64,000 nt of DNA from Plantago ovata (lineage: Eukaryota; Streptophyta; Magnoliopsida; Lamiales; Plantaginaceae): assembly GCA_028274465.1 (NCBI GenBank), contig CM051458.1, positions 23,947,566 through 24,011,565 on the forward strand, in the 5' to 3' direction. The notes below the pieces were generated by a model. It was not told the origin of the DNA and searched no databases. It worked only from the letters and a program-made list of their open reading frames with translations. This document shows, piece after piece, positions 30,501 through 43,004 of the stretch. Positions within the stretch are counted from its first letter, which is position 1, and every line of letters starts with the position of its first letter. The position numbers were made by a program, and so were the translations under genes.

Positions 30501-31725
30501 TCAGCAGCAAATCTTTCAATGAGTATGTCATTAGTCCAATGTTGAATCAAAGGCAACGTTATTGGCATGTCGTTGCCTTTGTACATGAATCTGTAAATGA
30601 ATAAAAAAAACGGTTAGCTACAGAAAACATGAAGATTAAACATGTAAAAAAAACTGAAAAGTTATAATATAAGATGACGTACCTATGCGCATATGCAAGC
30701 AGCATCACAGGGACACAAGCATAGAGTGTACTCTTGTTCTTACTGTTACCCTCCCCAAGAAGCTTATTGAAGCCTTGAACAATGTTTGTAATGACGAAGG
30801 AGCACCAATCTAACTCCTTCAACTTGTCTACATCATCAATTGCACAGGCAAGCCTGACAACAAAAAAGAGATACATATATATATAAAACTCAAACAACAA
30901 CAAATATAAAAACTGAAACAAAACAGCATATAAAAACTCAAACATATAAAACTTATACTCAAGTAAATATAACCCCTAAAACTCAAAAGATGAAAAATGT
31001 AAAACTCAAACAAGTACCATATAAAAGACTAAAAACGCACTTAACCTCAAAACAAACAGCATTGCATAATTGAGAAAAAAAAATTAATTACAGACGAGGA
31101 CATACTTGAAATCTGCATTACGACTGGATGTCGGAGCGAGAAAAACCGCACATGCATACATTACAAACAACTTCTTGAATGAAGGACCGTCATGTGGAAG
31201 GTTTTTAAGTGCTTCAGCCATCCTAGCACTCGGGAACTCATACACCTCAACCTGTGATCCAGGTCGGTTCCGTCTAATATAACCTCTAAATTCAGAATCC
31301 CACCAATCTCGAACATTTTTAACTCTCTGAAACTCTGGTCCTTTCTCTGACAGCTTGAAGAGACGGATAGGATTCCGAGGGAAATATGGCAACTTCAGGA
31401 TGTCATGCACATCCAAAGTGGTCAAATGGTACGAATTGGCACCAATATCTTGCAGAATAGTGTTGCAATCGAAGTTGTCCATCAGCCACGGTATTATACT
31501 CAACGGAAAGGCATCAAATCCAAGCTTCAAAAGTCCTCCAAAGCCTATTGCAATGACATCAGCCTTCTGTTCCTCGGTCAAAGATTTAATGACATTGAAG
31601 ATAGAACTGACTTTGCATTGAGTTGTAATAGGACGCATTTTCTTATCAGCTGCAAAAACATTGATAATAACATGATTCTTAACAAATTTACAAAACAGAG
31701 ATACAGAGAGCAGAATTTTACACAT
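27580..31725 (-). CDS. Ulp1-type (C48) cysteine protease gene, multi-exon, probably MULE-borne
   Basis: Approximate exons (minus strand): 31650-31110 (DUF-like N-terminal domain, SIIPWLMDNFDCNT, LPYFPRNPIRLF), 30857-30690, 30590-30310, 29790-29448, 29340-29140, 29130-28975, 28850-28610, 28272-28057, 27960-27760 and 27680-27580. The catalytic region is visible: ENHFTLFVV with the His and HLDNR with the Asp at 28180-28240, then QCQWANRSKNDYDCGVYVIKE with the Cys near 27823. Exon 3 has an internal frame conflict (two overlapping frames) that may be a mutation. Ulp1 domains remove SUMO-like modifiers; in plants they are recurrent passengers of Mutator-like elements. Exon ends are my estimates from GT/AG and frame. 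Confidence 0.72.
29800..30300. repeat. Duplicated repeat inside an Ulp1 intron
   Basis: Two copies with a period of about 270 bp, each with ATAAAACTCAAAC motifs and the segment CCTCAAGCACCTTATTAATG followed by ATTCCTATAGAATTGAGAAT. The same segment appears, diverged, in the array at 31850-33170. Related motif clusters occur in other introns (28850-28930, 30880-31020). Confidence 0.75.
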
Positions 31726-33171
31726 TTACAAAGAAAAAACTTAGATACAGAGCAGATAAAACTCAAACATGCATCAGATAAAACTCAAACAAAACATCAT
31801 ATGAAACTCAAAACTATGAAATTTATCCTCAAGGACCATATTAAGTAGAGAAATTGAGTTTTATCTGGTGTTTGTTTCAGTTTTATCTTATGCATGTTTG
31901 AGTTTTATCTTTAAAAAAAATGGAAAAGGAACAATTATAATTCAATAAGCTACAGAATGGAAAAGGAACCATTATCATTGTGTTAAATTTGAATAAAAAA
32001 TGCATATAAAAATATGAGCATGGACAGCATTGGTAAAACTCAAACATGCATAAAATAAAACTCAAACAAACATCATATGAAACTCAAAAATATGAAATTT
32101 ATCCTCAAGCACCATATTAATGTAGAGAAGTTTGACTTTTATCTGAAGCAGATTTGAGTTTTATCTTTGCAGAATAGAAAAGGAACACTTATAATTTCAC
32201 AAAGATACAGGTTTCAGTTTTATCTGATGCATGTTTGAGTTTTATCTTTGAAAAAATGGAAAAGGAACAATTATAATTCAATAAGCTACAGAATGGAAAC
32301 GGAACCATTATCATTGTGTTAAATTTGAATAAAAAATGCATATAAAAATATGAGCATGGACAACAGTGGTAAAACTCAAACATGCATCAAATAAAACTCA
32401 AACAAACATCATATGAAACTCAAAAATATGAAATTTATCCTCAAGCACCATATTAATGTAGAGAAGTTTGACTTTTATCTGAAGCAGGTTTGAGTTTTAT
32501 CTTTGCAGAATAGAAAAGGAAAACTTATAATTTCACAAAGATACAAGTTTCAGTTTTATATGATGCATGTTTGAGTTTTAACTTTGAAAAAAATGGAAAA
32601 GGAACAATTATAATTCAATAAGCTACAGAATGGAAAAGGAACCATTATCATTGTGTTAAATTTGAATAAAATATGCATATAAAAATATGAGCATGGACAG
32701 CAGTGGTAAAACTCAAACATGCATCAAATAAAACTCGAACAAACATCATATGAAACTTAAAAATATGAAATTTATCCTCAAGCACCATATTAATGTAGAG
32801 AAGTTTGAGTTTTATCTGAAGCAGGTTTGAGTTTTATCTTTGCAGAATAGAAAAGGAACACTTATAATTTCACAAAGATACATGTTTCAGTTTTATCTGA
32901 TACATGTTTGAGTTTATCTTTGAAAAAAATGGAAAAGGAACAATTATAATTCAATAAGCTACAGAATGAAAAAGGAACCATTATCATTGTGTTAAATTTG
33001 AATAAAAAATGCATATAAAAATATGAGCATGAACAGCAGTGGTAAAACTAAAACATGCATGAAATAAAACTCAAACAAACATCATATGAAACTCAAAAAT
33101 ATGAAATTTATCCTCAAGCGCCATATTAATGTAGAGAAGTTTGAGTTTTATCTGAAGCAGGTTTGAGTTTT
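31726..33171. repeat. Tandem array of ~337-bp units upstream of the Ulp1 gene
   Basis: About four units from ~31850. The landmark GTAGAGAAGTTTGA recurs near 32121, 32457, 32794 and 33130, a period of 336-338. Each unit carries GTTTGAGTTTTAT on one side and ATAAAACTCAAAC on the other, so each can fold on itself, plus TTATCCTCAAGCACCATATT. Units differ by single substitutions. Possibly the subterminal region of the MULE. I could not identify the terminal inverted repeat. Confidence 0.85.
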
Positions 33172-33560
33172 ATGGAGGTGGGCGTTGATGGTGACGATGT
33201 CGAAGATTATGGAGGTGGTGGTGACTATGGCGTTGGTTCTGACGATGGTGTTGGTGGTGACTATGGCCCGTTCCGTTACGGTTTAGGTTTTTTAAGGTTA
33301 AGGTTTGGGTTATAGGTTATGATGTCCGTTAGGTTTTGGTTTGTACTAAAATGTTGGGTTAGGTTTTGGTTGTGAAAGCACGTATTTGAATCACGAAATC
33401 ACATTTAAGTTGGGTGAAGGTGTCACGGTATCACGGTTAAGTTGGTTGAAGGTGTTGGTCTCGCTTGTATTGTAATTGTTTCGAGCATTACTTATGCTCT
33501 TTTAATTAATGAAATTTTTAGCCGTTTCCAAAAAAAAAAAAAAAAAAAAAAAGAAAAAAA
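33172..33560 (+). mobile_element. 3' end of a LINE-like retrosequence with poly(A)
   Basis: Starts abruptly at the end of the array, encodes a 47-codon Gly/Asp-rich frame (33172-33315, VEDYGGGGDYG), then a T/G-rich tail ending TTTTTAGCCGTTTCC and a long A tract (from 33529). The tail layout resembles plant LINE 3' ends. No RT sequence is present. It could instead be a retrocopy of a glycine-rich transcript. Confidence 0.5.
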
Positions 33561-34101
33561 AGACCCCCTTAGATTATTAATTACAAAATAAGACATGAAT
33601 TTGACTTTTGGTGAATTAGTGAGAATTAAGTTATGTAGCAATTTCAAATTCTTCAATAAATAAACAAGTTTTAGGATTTAAAAAAGCATTACAAAAAAAA
33701 AAAATTAAAAAGTAAAAAAAAAAAAGTTGAAAATAAAAAAGTTATATAAAAAGCAAATAAACTGATCCGGCTGGAGCTTTGACTGCTCCGGTCAAAGCAG
33801 TACTGCTCCGATCGGAGCAGTGAGCTTCTACTGCCCCGACCGAAGAAGAAAAGTTCCAATCAGAGATTCTACTGCTCCGACTGATCGAAGTAGTACGTCT
33901 TCAATCGGAGCAGTAGAAGCTCCGGTCAGAGAAGAAAAGCTCTGATCTTCGATCGGAGCAGCCCTGCTCCAATCGGAGTATCAATTGCTTCGATTGGAGC
34001 AGCATGAACGGAGCTAAGTTCTGCAATTAATGGCGGAGCTCAGCTCCGCCTAGATGGTGGAGCTTAGCTCCACCAACGATGGAGCTGAGCTCTGCCGTAA
34101 T

Positions 34102-34132
<31 letters not shown>

Positions 34133-34560
34133 TGATATAAAGAAATATTAAACATAATTTAAGCCTAAGGACATGTTTGTTTCTTCAATTTCCAACAATG
34201 GCAATTCTGTAAATAACAAGAAGTCAAACAAAAAACACTCAAATTTGCATAATATGTACTCCCTCCGTCCCGATGATAAGTCTACGTTTGCTTTTTGCAC
34301 GGTTTTTAATAAATAATTTTGTTTGGTAGTGTTATATTAATATTGTATGTAAATGTGGGGTAGTTGATTAAAAAAGTGTGAGATATGAGTGGAGATAAAG
34401 AAGTGTAAATGTGGGGTCCATATTTAAAATAATATAGATGGGATGTGGGGTACTTTCCAAAAATGGAAACGTCAAGAATGGATTGGGACGTCCAAAAAAG
34501 GAATACGTAAAGAATTGATTGGGACAGATGAGTAACTGTTAATCTAAGGGGGCCTTTTCT
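33556..34560. mobile_element. Foldback-type element K with palindromic core
   Basis: Terminal inverted repeats GACCCCCTTAGATTA (33562-33576) and TAATCTAAGGGGGC (34540-34553), with weaker pairing further in (CAATAAATAAACAAGTTTTAGG against the right arm). The core at 33768-34095 is dense with CTGCTCC(G/A)ATCGGAGCAG and GGAGCTNAGCTCC palindromes. A-rich and T-rich tracts flank the core. No transposase. Same architecture as L but a different palindrome unit. A Stowaway-like MITE lies in the right arm. Confidence 0.65.
34259..34532. mobile_element. Stowaway-like (Tc1/mariner) MITE
   Basis: About 274 bp with ends CTCCCTCCGTCCCGAT and, as complement on the right, CTCATCTGTCCCAAT, flanked by TA (34257-34258 and 34533-34534). 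Non-coding and AT-rich. The CTCCCTCCGT terminus is the diagnostic Stowaway end. Confidence 0.8.
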
Positions 34561-34739
34561 GTTATTACATGCTCTAAGGGACCCCTAGAGTGATATAATC
34601 TCTAAAAATATTATAACCACTAATCGATAAATTTTGATACTCGTCTTACTATACATGAGATTATTTTTTTTTAAAGAATAAAATGGCATATTTAACCATC
34701 AGAAAAACTGACATGTATCCCATAGAGTCCGCAACAATT

Positions 34740-35430
34740 AAGTGACAAAGGTTATGTGCTAAATACTAACTGATTGGACTCGCGACCAATATGGTTCACC
34801 TTATAGCTGGTAAAACTTTGGAGCATTTCGTGGACAACAATAGAGAGATTACCATTTGCAGACATTGAATTTGAATGGTTGATGATGTTGAGCATCACCT
34901 GCAGACAGTCTCCTTCTAAAACCACTCGATCATATCCCAAATGTTTGACGAGTTGAAGTTCCAGTTTGACAGCTAGAAGCTATGCCGTTTGAACATTGTG
35001 TTGTGCCGTTAACTTTTTCCTGCGCCAAGCAAGAACCAAACCTGTTATGCTCATGAAAACGGCTGCAATACCACCCAATGCACATGTAAATTGTACAACT
35101 GCGTCCACATTTAACTTATTGTAATTATCCATTGGGGGCTGCCATGGCCCATGGGTCATGTTATGTGTTGTTTATCAAAGGTGCAACCAACCGGTTTGTA
35201 AGGGTTTGCTATATGAAACTGGAAGAACTGGAGCACGAACTAGACTGTGTCTAAAGGCTTACAAATCTCATCTTCATATTTAGCCTTATTACGAGAATAC
35301 CAAAGGCTCCAACAGAGCAACACATGGGTCAAGATCCCCTTAGATGGATCATAGTTTGAGCATGAAAGAATGAATGAAAGGATCGATATAACTTGCTTTA
35401 AGTACAAATTACACGCCAAACGTAACAAGG
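34740..35430 (-). pseudogene. LINE ORF2 C-terminal fragment (zf-RVT to plant RNase H-like)
   Basis: On the minus strand 35428-35240 reads HVLLCWSLWYSRNKAKYED, typical of the region after RT in plant LINEs. 35130-34745 carries an RNase H-like fold in pieces: KLNVDAVV, then GGIAAVF, and GYDRVVLEGDCLQVM with IGRESNQL, separated by one stop codon. No RT or endonuclease remains. A decayed nuclear RNase H-like gene is the alternative. Non-functional. Confidence 0.65.
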
Positions 35431-35460
35431 TTGACTATGGTGTTAGGTGAACACTTCGGT

Positions 35461-36600
35461 CAGTCTACACAAATACTTGTCAGAAACATGCAGATTAGTA
35501 AACACAAACACATAAAAAAGAACCTGTATTTGAAATTTTCAAGCAGCTTAGTAAACTCGAACGCATAAAAAAAGAAACTGTATAATGAAGTTAAAGCACA
35601 ACGAAATATAAAAATGAACCTGTATTTGAAAATTTTCAAGCATCTTTGTAAGTTTGCTTGGTGCCCAGTCAAGGCATAAAATCACTAAGAAGGAATACTT
35701 TCGTACAATACAACAATGTTATACTCTCTTCTTCTACCTTAGCTCAAAACAACACAAGTCTCCTAAGAGATGATATAGAGTTGCACCCTATCTATTTTAC
35801 CTTTAATACGATGTTAAAGAACTTAAACTCTATGTAAACTAATCGCTCTCGTGCTCTGTGTCGTATCCCTGCTCTTGTTTATATAGCAGTGGAAAACTAC
35901 ATCGACTTCAATGAGGAAACGTCTTGAATGTATGTGGACATGAATTGGTATCAAACTCCTAGCTGGAATCTACATCTTCTTGTAAGATCTTTTTTTTCTT
36001 TCTTTGAGTTGAATTTATTTTAAAGTCCTTCCTTGAATAAGTCTCTTCCTTCTTTAAGTCTTCTTGTATAAGTATACTTCCTGCACAAGACAAACAACTA
36101 CAAACGTGGAATAGTTATTGTGTTAGAATAGGTAAAACAAAATAAACGGGTTAAGTGTTAAGTGCTATGTTTCCAGAATATAGGGTTTGAATGAACCAAT
36201 AGGTGAACACCTATGTCAACGCCCTTGAAACAACTGCACTTACAAAGCAGGTTACTCTTCTTATTGATGATTCTAATTTACTGGATAAAAGAATTTCACA
36301 CCCATCTACACCTAGAATGAACGACACATTGTCTAGTTAATCGGGGGTGAGTAAGTATTTCTAATTTACTATTCAACCCCGATCTGTTTTACTGGACAAT
36401 TAATACAAATAATTATATTCCATTTCTCCCCAACATGTTAAGCTTCGAGAGAATTTGATTTCTATCATGTTTGACCGCAGGACATGAATATGGGCTCGGC
36501 ACTTTGGCTGGGGATTTTGAACACAAAGTGTAGCACCAAACTGAAGAGGAGGATTGTGTCACCAACACGTGAGGAAGTTAATTAGAATTTGTGAACTCGT
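35461..36600. other. Unassigned sequence
   Basis: No supported gene. A phrase of about 30 bp (ACCTGTATTTGAAA-TTTTCAAGCA) repeats near 35522 and 35617. Otherwise it looks like decayed element sequence without recognisable ends. Confidence 0.4.
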
Positions 36601-39130
36601 CCATAAAAATCTAAATATATATAATAGCACAAATATTTTAAACATTCTGATTGGTCAATTGATTTCCAATTGAAAAAATTGCTTGATTTCCAATTGAATT
36701 GATTCTCAATTTTCAATTCTGATTGGCCAATTGAATTCTCAATTTTGAATTTTGCCAAATTAAATTCTTTATTTTGAAATTTTTATTTCCTAATTTAGAA
36801 TAGTAGGATTGTTTATTAGCTACAAAAATTTATTCTTCTCTCTTTCTTCGGTGGCTTCTTCAATTCCTAATTTTGGTAAATTTTATTTAACATTTTTCTA
36901 CTTTTTTCCCATTTCTACGAGATTTCATTTTCTTCAATTACTAATTTTAGTAAATTTATTTGAGATTAAATCATTTCTTCGGCTCTGATTAATTTTCTTC
37001 AATTCCTAATTTTAGTAAATTTTCTTTGAAATTAAATGGAAAAGTTATTAAACCGATGTGATTTGTTTTCTTCAATTTCTAATTTTATTAATTTTATTTG
37101 AAATTTTACTATTTCACTATTTTAGCTCCTACACACAAACTCATTTCTCTTTATTTATTTTATTTTTAGTGTGTATATGAGTTGAATAAGAAATATACCA
37201 ATGCATGGTCAATTGATTCCTCAATTTTGAATTTTTCTAAAAATTAATCCTTTCTTTGGTCATTTTTCTTCCCTAATTTTGAATCGTAGGATTGTTTATT
37301 GGCCACACATTTTCGTATTCTTGATATTGTAAGTTTATTAAGGAAGAATTATATTATGGTAATTGCGTATCAATTGATATTATTACCTTCCATATACAAC
37401 ACTAATAATCAAGCCTACAATCAATTCACAAATCATTCTGGCGTAAATTGATCAGAAAGAATTCAAGTTCTCTTTCGAAACCATCGACATTCTTGATGAA
37501 ATTTTTTACAACAACTCAAAGCCCTCCATCGATTTGATCGGTAAGGTTTATGGATATATGTTTCGTTTTTTGTTTAATTTAATATTCTTATTGTTAATTA
37601 AGCTCATTGTGTTTCTCTACTTTTTATTTGTGTTCTCTTGACAGACTGTTGTTTCTTCTATTTTGTTCTCAATCGTCTTCGACTTTGTTGATTAATTTGT
37701 GATTTTTCAGAGGTTTAATTATGCTCTCAACATGAAGAATCGATTTCTGGATGTTTAGTTGTTGCTCTATTTTGTTTTGATTACTCGTTGTTATATATTA
37801 ACTACTGTATGTTGATTCTATTCTTTTTTCTTTTGTTTTTTAATTTATTGATAGATAAAAATTTGATGGCTCAACTGTTCTTCATCGGTTAATTCGTCCT
37901 ATAATCCTGGAATTTATATTAGGTTGTATTTTGATTTGAAACATGTTCGGCTTTGTTGCTTTTCGATTTTTCTTATGTTTGATTTTATGATCTTAATATT
38001 GAGAATTGATGTTGTAATTCTGATTTATGTTCTATGATGTTATTAATCTTCGTCTAATTTGTTTGTTGATCTTTGATAGATTGTTCATCATCCATCCGTT
38101 TTTCTACGTGAGGTAATTCTAACCTTACTTTGTTTTGATGTTTCTTCTATTTTGTTCTCAATCTTCTTCGACTTTGTTGATTAATTTGTGATCTTTCAGT
38201 GGTTTAATCTTATGTTCTCATCAACATGAAGAGTCGATTTCTGGATGTTTGATTGTTGCTCTATTATTTTCAGATTACTCATTGCTTTAACTATGTTGAT
38301 TCTATTCTTTTTGTTTTCTTTTCTTTTGTAATTTCTTGATACATAAAACTTTGATGGCTCAACTGTTCTTCATCAGGTAATTCGAGCTATAATTATGGAA
38401 TTGTGATTTCGTTGTATTATGATTTGAGACTTATTCGTCTTTGTTGTTTTTTGATCTTTCTTATGCTTCATCTAATTGTTTGTTTGATCTTTGACATGTT
38501 GTTTTTTGTAAACATTAATTTTTTATTCTATAAATCAATCTTCTATTTAAATGTTTGTGTTTTAGCTTAACTATGTTGATTTTATTTTCTTCTTCTATTG
38601 TTTGTGATTTCTTGATAGCTAAAGCTTCAATTCATCAGTTGTTCTTCATCATCGGGTAATGAAATGAATCAAGGATGTGTGATATTAGTTCTATTATGTT
38701 CTTGATCTTATTCTACTTTGTTGTTTTGTGATCTTTCTTATGTTTGATTTTATGTTCTCAATATTAAGAATTGATGTTGTAGTATATCACTGTCTGGCTG
38801 GTCTTTTGGTCAATATACTTTACCTCAGTTTCGATTTCAGTGAACAGGTGTAAAAAATGAGTTTCTCACTGTTACAGTATATAGTTGATTTCGGTTTATA
38901 GATTTCTTTTCTGTATTTCAGATGATAATATTATTAGATTTATTCATTAGCAGAGCAACTCTCAAGAGAAGATAACGACTTTGGTTTTGCAACACTATTA
39001 ATTTAAACTGACTCAGGTCATGGCTAGCACTAAAAGTAAATATACTCAGGTCTAGGCCAACAATTTGTTGTTTTCTGAATCTATTATTTTTTCATGCATT
39101 ATAGGAGTGTGTCAAGATTAAATTATAGGA
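36601..39130. repeat. AT-rich region with degenerate ~480-bp repeats
   Basis: No ORF. Segments recur at about 480-490 bp: GTAGGATTGTTTATT(A/G)GC at ~36804 and ~37287; TTTCTTCTATTTTGTTCTCAATC at ~37652 and ~38142 with a decayed third copy near 38690; CTCAACTGTTCTTCATC at ~37875 and ~38357. The texture is intron-like (T-rich). The left start ATCTAAATATATATAATAGC resembles some Helitron 5' ends, but I cannot identify a CTRR hairpin end. Confidence 0.55.
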
Positions 39131-41050
39131 TGAAAGTATAAATGTCCTAGAGACAACCTACGATATATAGGGACGATATGTACTTGACCACATTCAGTTA
39201 GTGTTATTTATTTATGTTCATTTATTTATACATTATTAAATACAATTGGCATTACATGTTATGAATATATTATTTGGTTGTATGAATTATTCAATAAAAT
39301 GTTCCCAAGGACTTAAGGTAATCACCATGTTAGTGGGAGCTTGTGTATAAATAATTAAGTCCTAAAATAAGCCACTAGCTGAAGGTCATTGAGATACGAG
39401 ATATTAATGATGCGATTGAAGCTAGCATATGCTGCATTAGATCCTTCAAGGATGTAGTAGGTCTCACTACTACGAATGAACTTGGTTATTCATAATGAGC
39501 ATATGAACACTTTGGAGAGTGTTGGCATACCCAACCGAGAAACCATTTGATAAATCTATTTAAGTGTTTATGGTAGTATCGGTGTGTAGGGTGATATTAG
39601 TAGTCCTTAGACTTGAGGCCAATACTACATCATATGTGGAATAATATACTTTGACCATGCGCAACGCTTGCACTCTTAAAGTAGGGTAGATACGGCATGC
39701 GTTGGGTATGTTAGGAAGCATATGGTGTGAGTGATTGGGCCAAGATAGAATTCATTCCTCCGTAATAGATACAAGGAGAGAATACTTACTTCTCATATTT
39801 AGTGCGATCACAAAACCGGTGGCCACCGTATGTGAATATGTCAAAATGGTATTTGGACATAATTCATAGATCGACTAATAAGATTGGGAGACAATGAATG
39901 AAGTTATTAGAATAGACACATAACCATATTCTAGACTCATTCGAGTTCGTGAATGAAGGGACCGTATCATCAAAGTACCTTTCACTACAGGTGGTTTGTT
40001 TTTCCTCACAAACGTTCCTTGCATATTAATATTGTCTGATAAATTGTCTAGGAATTTATTATGACCTTAATTGGATTGTTGCTTAATATGCAAGGCCCTA
40101 TGGGTCACACTTCAAGGTGGTGTTTCTACAAACGAGCTATGTATATTGGATTAAATATTAATTAGATTAATATTAAATTATTATACAAAATATATAATGG
40201 AATTATTATAAATTAGATTAATATTAATTTATTATATGTGAAATATATTTTAAAAATATAATTAATTGATTTAAATTGAATTTAATAATTAATTGACGAC
40301 TTGTGTATTTGGACGGAATTGGAGTGAGGTCCAACAAGAAAGGGGGCTTGAAGGAAATGCTGGGCTTAGAAGCCCAACAACAAGGAGCAAGCCTGCTGGC
40401 CTGGCCTGGCGTGCACGCGCCAGGGAGGACGATTTTGGGGACTGTCCCCACGTGGCTCATCTTCTCTCTCTCTCTTGTTTTGACTTCTTCCTTTTGCTTT
40501 TTGACTGATATAATTAATTATTATCTCTTTGTTGGTTAGTTGATGACTTTTGAAGTCTCCTAGTCAATTAGATTTACTTGGTAAAAATCATACGTGATTT
40601 TCTGAACCAACTTACTAACTAAATCAGAAAGAAAGAAAATAAGTCTTTCATTCACAACATACGTAGAAAATATTCTCTGATAGTCAGAAACTTATTTTCT
40701 CTCTAGAAGCTCAAAATATACAGAAGAACCTCCTAGCGTTCTTGATAGAAACCACTACCCGTGGATACCGAGGTCGAAGGAAACAATCAAGCCTGATGAT
40801 GAGCCATCTTGGAGATTTCATTGAAGGAGATTTATTTGAAGAAGAGGAAGAGATCCAGTTACTAGACGAAGAAATTGCAAGGCTCTGTCTGGAGATTGAC
40901 GAACAAATAGGTGGTGAATTTGCATATCTTATGGAAGACACGTAAGTAATCTTCTTTTGTCAATAATAAACGAATATAATCATATCAGTTTAGTGAGAAA
41001 TAAAAATTTTAAACTTCCGCTGCTAAGCCTTTGAGGCAAATTTTCTCACA
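39131..41050 (+). repeat. I 5' LTR
   Basis: 1920 bp, TGAAAGTATAAATGTCC to TTTTCTCACA. Homologous to H and G. The preceding TAGGA is the expected left target copy; the right one lies outside the window. ORFs near 40303 and 40742 are LTR sequence. Confidence 0.85.
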
Positions 41051-41061
41051 ATTACTAATAG

Positions 41062-41073
41062 TGGTATCAGAGC
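41062..41073 (+). promoter_or_regulatory. I primer binding site (tRNA-iMet)
   Basis: TGGTATCAGAGC, eleven bases after the LTR end, followed by AT-rich leader until E begins at 41167. Confidence 0.85.
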
Positions 41074-41166
41074 TAGGCTGATTCAATGACTATATTCGTT
41101 TATATTTCATTTTATACTGTTGTTGTGGATTATTATATGTATGATTATATTTAATTTTTCAGATTT

Positions 41167-41400
41167 TGTTGGTCCATTTAAACAACAAGAAAAGACTAGA
41201 GGGGGGGGGGTGAATAGTCTCATCAAACTTTTGTCGTTTAAAAACTTTCTCAGCAAGGGCTTATTACTTTTCTGTAATGAGTTTGCTGATACTTAACTGT
41301 CTTAGCAAGTACTAGTTACTTTTCAGTAACGAGTTTTACTGGTACTTAAAAACAGAGTGCGGAAGTCTTTATACAATAAATTCTTTTCAGTAAGTGCTAG
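41167..41400 (-). repeat. E 3' LTR, distal part (U5 end)
   Basis: Reverse complement of a Sirevirus LTR end, starting TGTTGGTCC. It breaks at GCTAG (41396-41400), J's left target copy, and continues at 43005 (TTTCAGCAAGTG). Confidence 0.9.
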
Positions 41401-42999
41401 TGTTAGGAAACTTGTAATTTTGATGAGCCATTAACCATGCTAAATTAAGGAAAGTCCAGTAACTAGTACTCTTAAGGTCCATAGGAATTTAGAATTTTAA
41501 GGACATTGTAAAAGAGGAACGTTTGCTGAAGACTTAGAATAGGTGCTAGATAGGTTGGTTTTTAAAACTTATGATGTATCTTGTTTTCTGAAAAGAAATA
41601 CAAATTATTGAAGCATTTGCTGATGATGTACTTTGTTTTTACAAACAAACTATTGAAGCATTTAGAACCGCTCAAAATCTTGAAGATTTTGAAGATCTGA
41701 AGACTTGAAGAATTCGAAGATCTGAAGACTAGAAGATTTCTGAAGACTGGTATCTACAAAGGCACATGTTGCTCAGAAAGTGGAAACTTCAGCAACAGCA
41801 TTGCATAAGTGAAAATCTGAACGACAGAGTAGGTTGTGCTTGCTGAAACTGATACTGACCACTTGCTGATGGAACATATGTGACCTCTTGCTGAAAGTAC
41901 TTGTATTTGCGCTCCAATGTTACTGTTTGAATTCTATTCAAATAAGCATTAAATGCAAAGCTTGCACGCGAAGGACATGAAGACTAGAAGACAAACAAGG
42001 ACGCTGCTGAAAGTACAAAAGCAAGATAGTGACATTTTAAGGAACAAAAGCCTTAGGATTTGTAATTCAAACGGCTCCTTATTTGCACTATAAATAGAGT
42101 TCATCCGGCGAAGAGTTGAAGTGTGTCAACAACGTGATCAAACTCTCACTTGTGCTTAAAACTCACATACCTTCAAACACTCTTACTGCCATTGATACGT
42201 TCCAAGACTTAAAGCTTGAAAAAGCTACTTGTGAAGAAGTAGAGTTTACACTACTAAGAAATTAGTTAAGTGTTCTTTCTTTCTTTTGAACAAGAACAAG
42301 TCTTGACACCAGAAACAATCAAACTTGTTTACTGCAAAGTATTCAAAGTTGTGTTTCTTAGATTACTTGTTGTAACTGAATAAGTTATAATTAAGTTTTC
42401 TCATCCCGAACCTCTCTAACTGAAAATACACCCTTTCAGGCGTGATATTCAGGGGGAACTTAATCGAGCATAGTTTTGCTGATTAAAAGTACCAAGTTTG
42501 GTGGAGAACAAGGTTGCGTTCTCTAGATTAGGTTGGAGACAAAGCAAGTGTGCTTTGGTTTCTGTTTAAATCGCTCTAGATAGGTGTTGTAAGGAACCTC
42601 AATCTTATCTTAGTGGATTCAGTCCTAAAAAGGACAAAGTGGATTAGTTGAGAGATTACGCCACTCTCAGATACCACTATAAAAGTGTTTGTGTGATTTA
42701 CTGTATTTAGTTTTCAGCAAATCATATCTATCTGTAGACAGTCACTCACATCACTTGCTGAAACCTTTATTTTCCGAAAGAAGCACTTATTGTATCAAAG
42801 ACTTCCGCTCTCTGATTTGAAGTATCAGCAAACCTAGTTACTGCAAAGTAACTTGCGCTTGCTGAGAAAGTTAAGTATCAACAAACTCATTACTGAAAAG
42901 TAATAAGCACTTGCCGAGAAAGTTTTAAACGACGAAAATTTGAAAATACTATTCACCCCCCCCCCTCTAGTCTTTTCTTGTTGTTTAAAGGGACCAACA
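41401..42999 (+). mobile_element. Solo LTR J of the F/E Sirevirus family
   Basis: 1599 bp, TGTTAGG to CCAACA, with GCTAG at 41396-41400 and 43000-43004. TATA box TATAAATAG at 42089-42097. No internal region is present, so it formed by LTR-LTR recombination after a third family member inserted into E's LTR in the opposite orientation. The two U5 hairpin units lie at about 42823-42926. Confidence 0.93.
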
Positions 43000-43004
43000 G
43001 CTAG

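Noticed and set aside
35460..35672. 70-codon minus ORF with aromatic-rich sequence
   Set aside because: Low complexity, no homologue recognised, surrounded by decayed sequence.
40224..40945. ORFs in the 3' half of LTR I
   Set aside because: Within the LTR and partly on opposite strands; no domain recognised.
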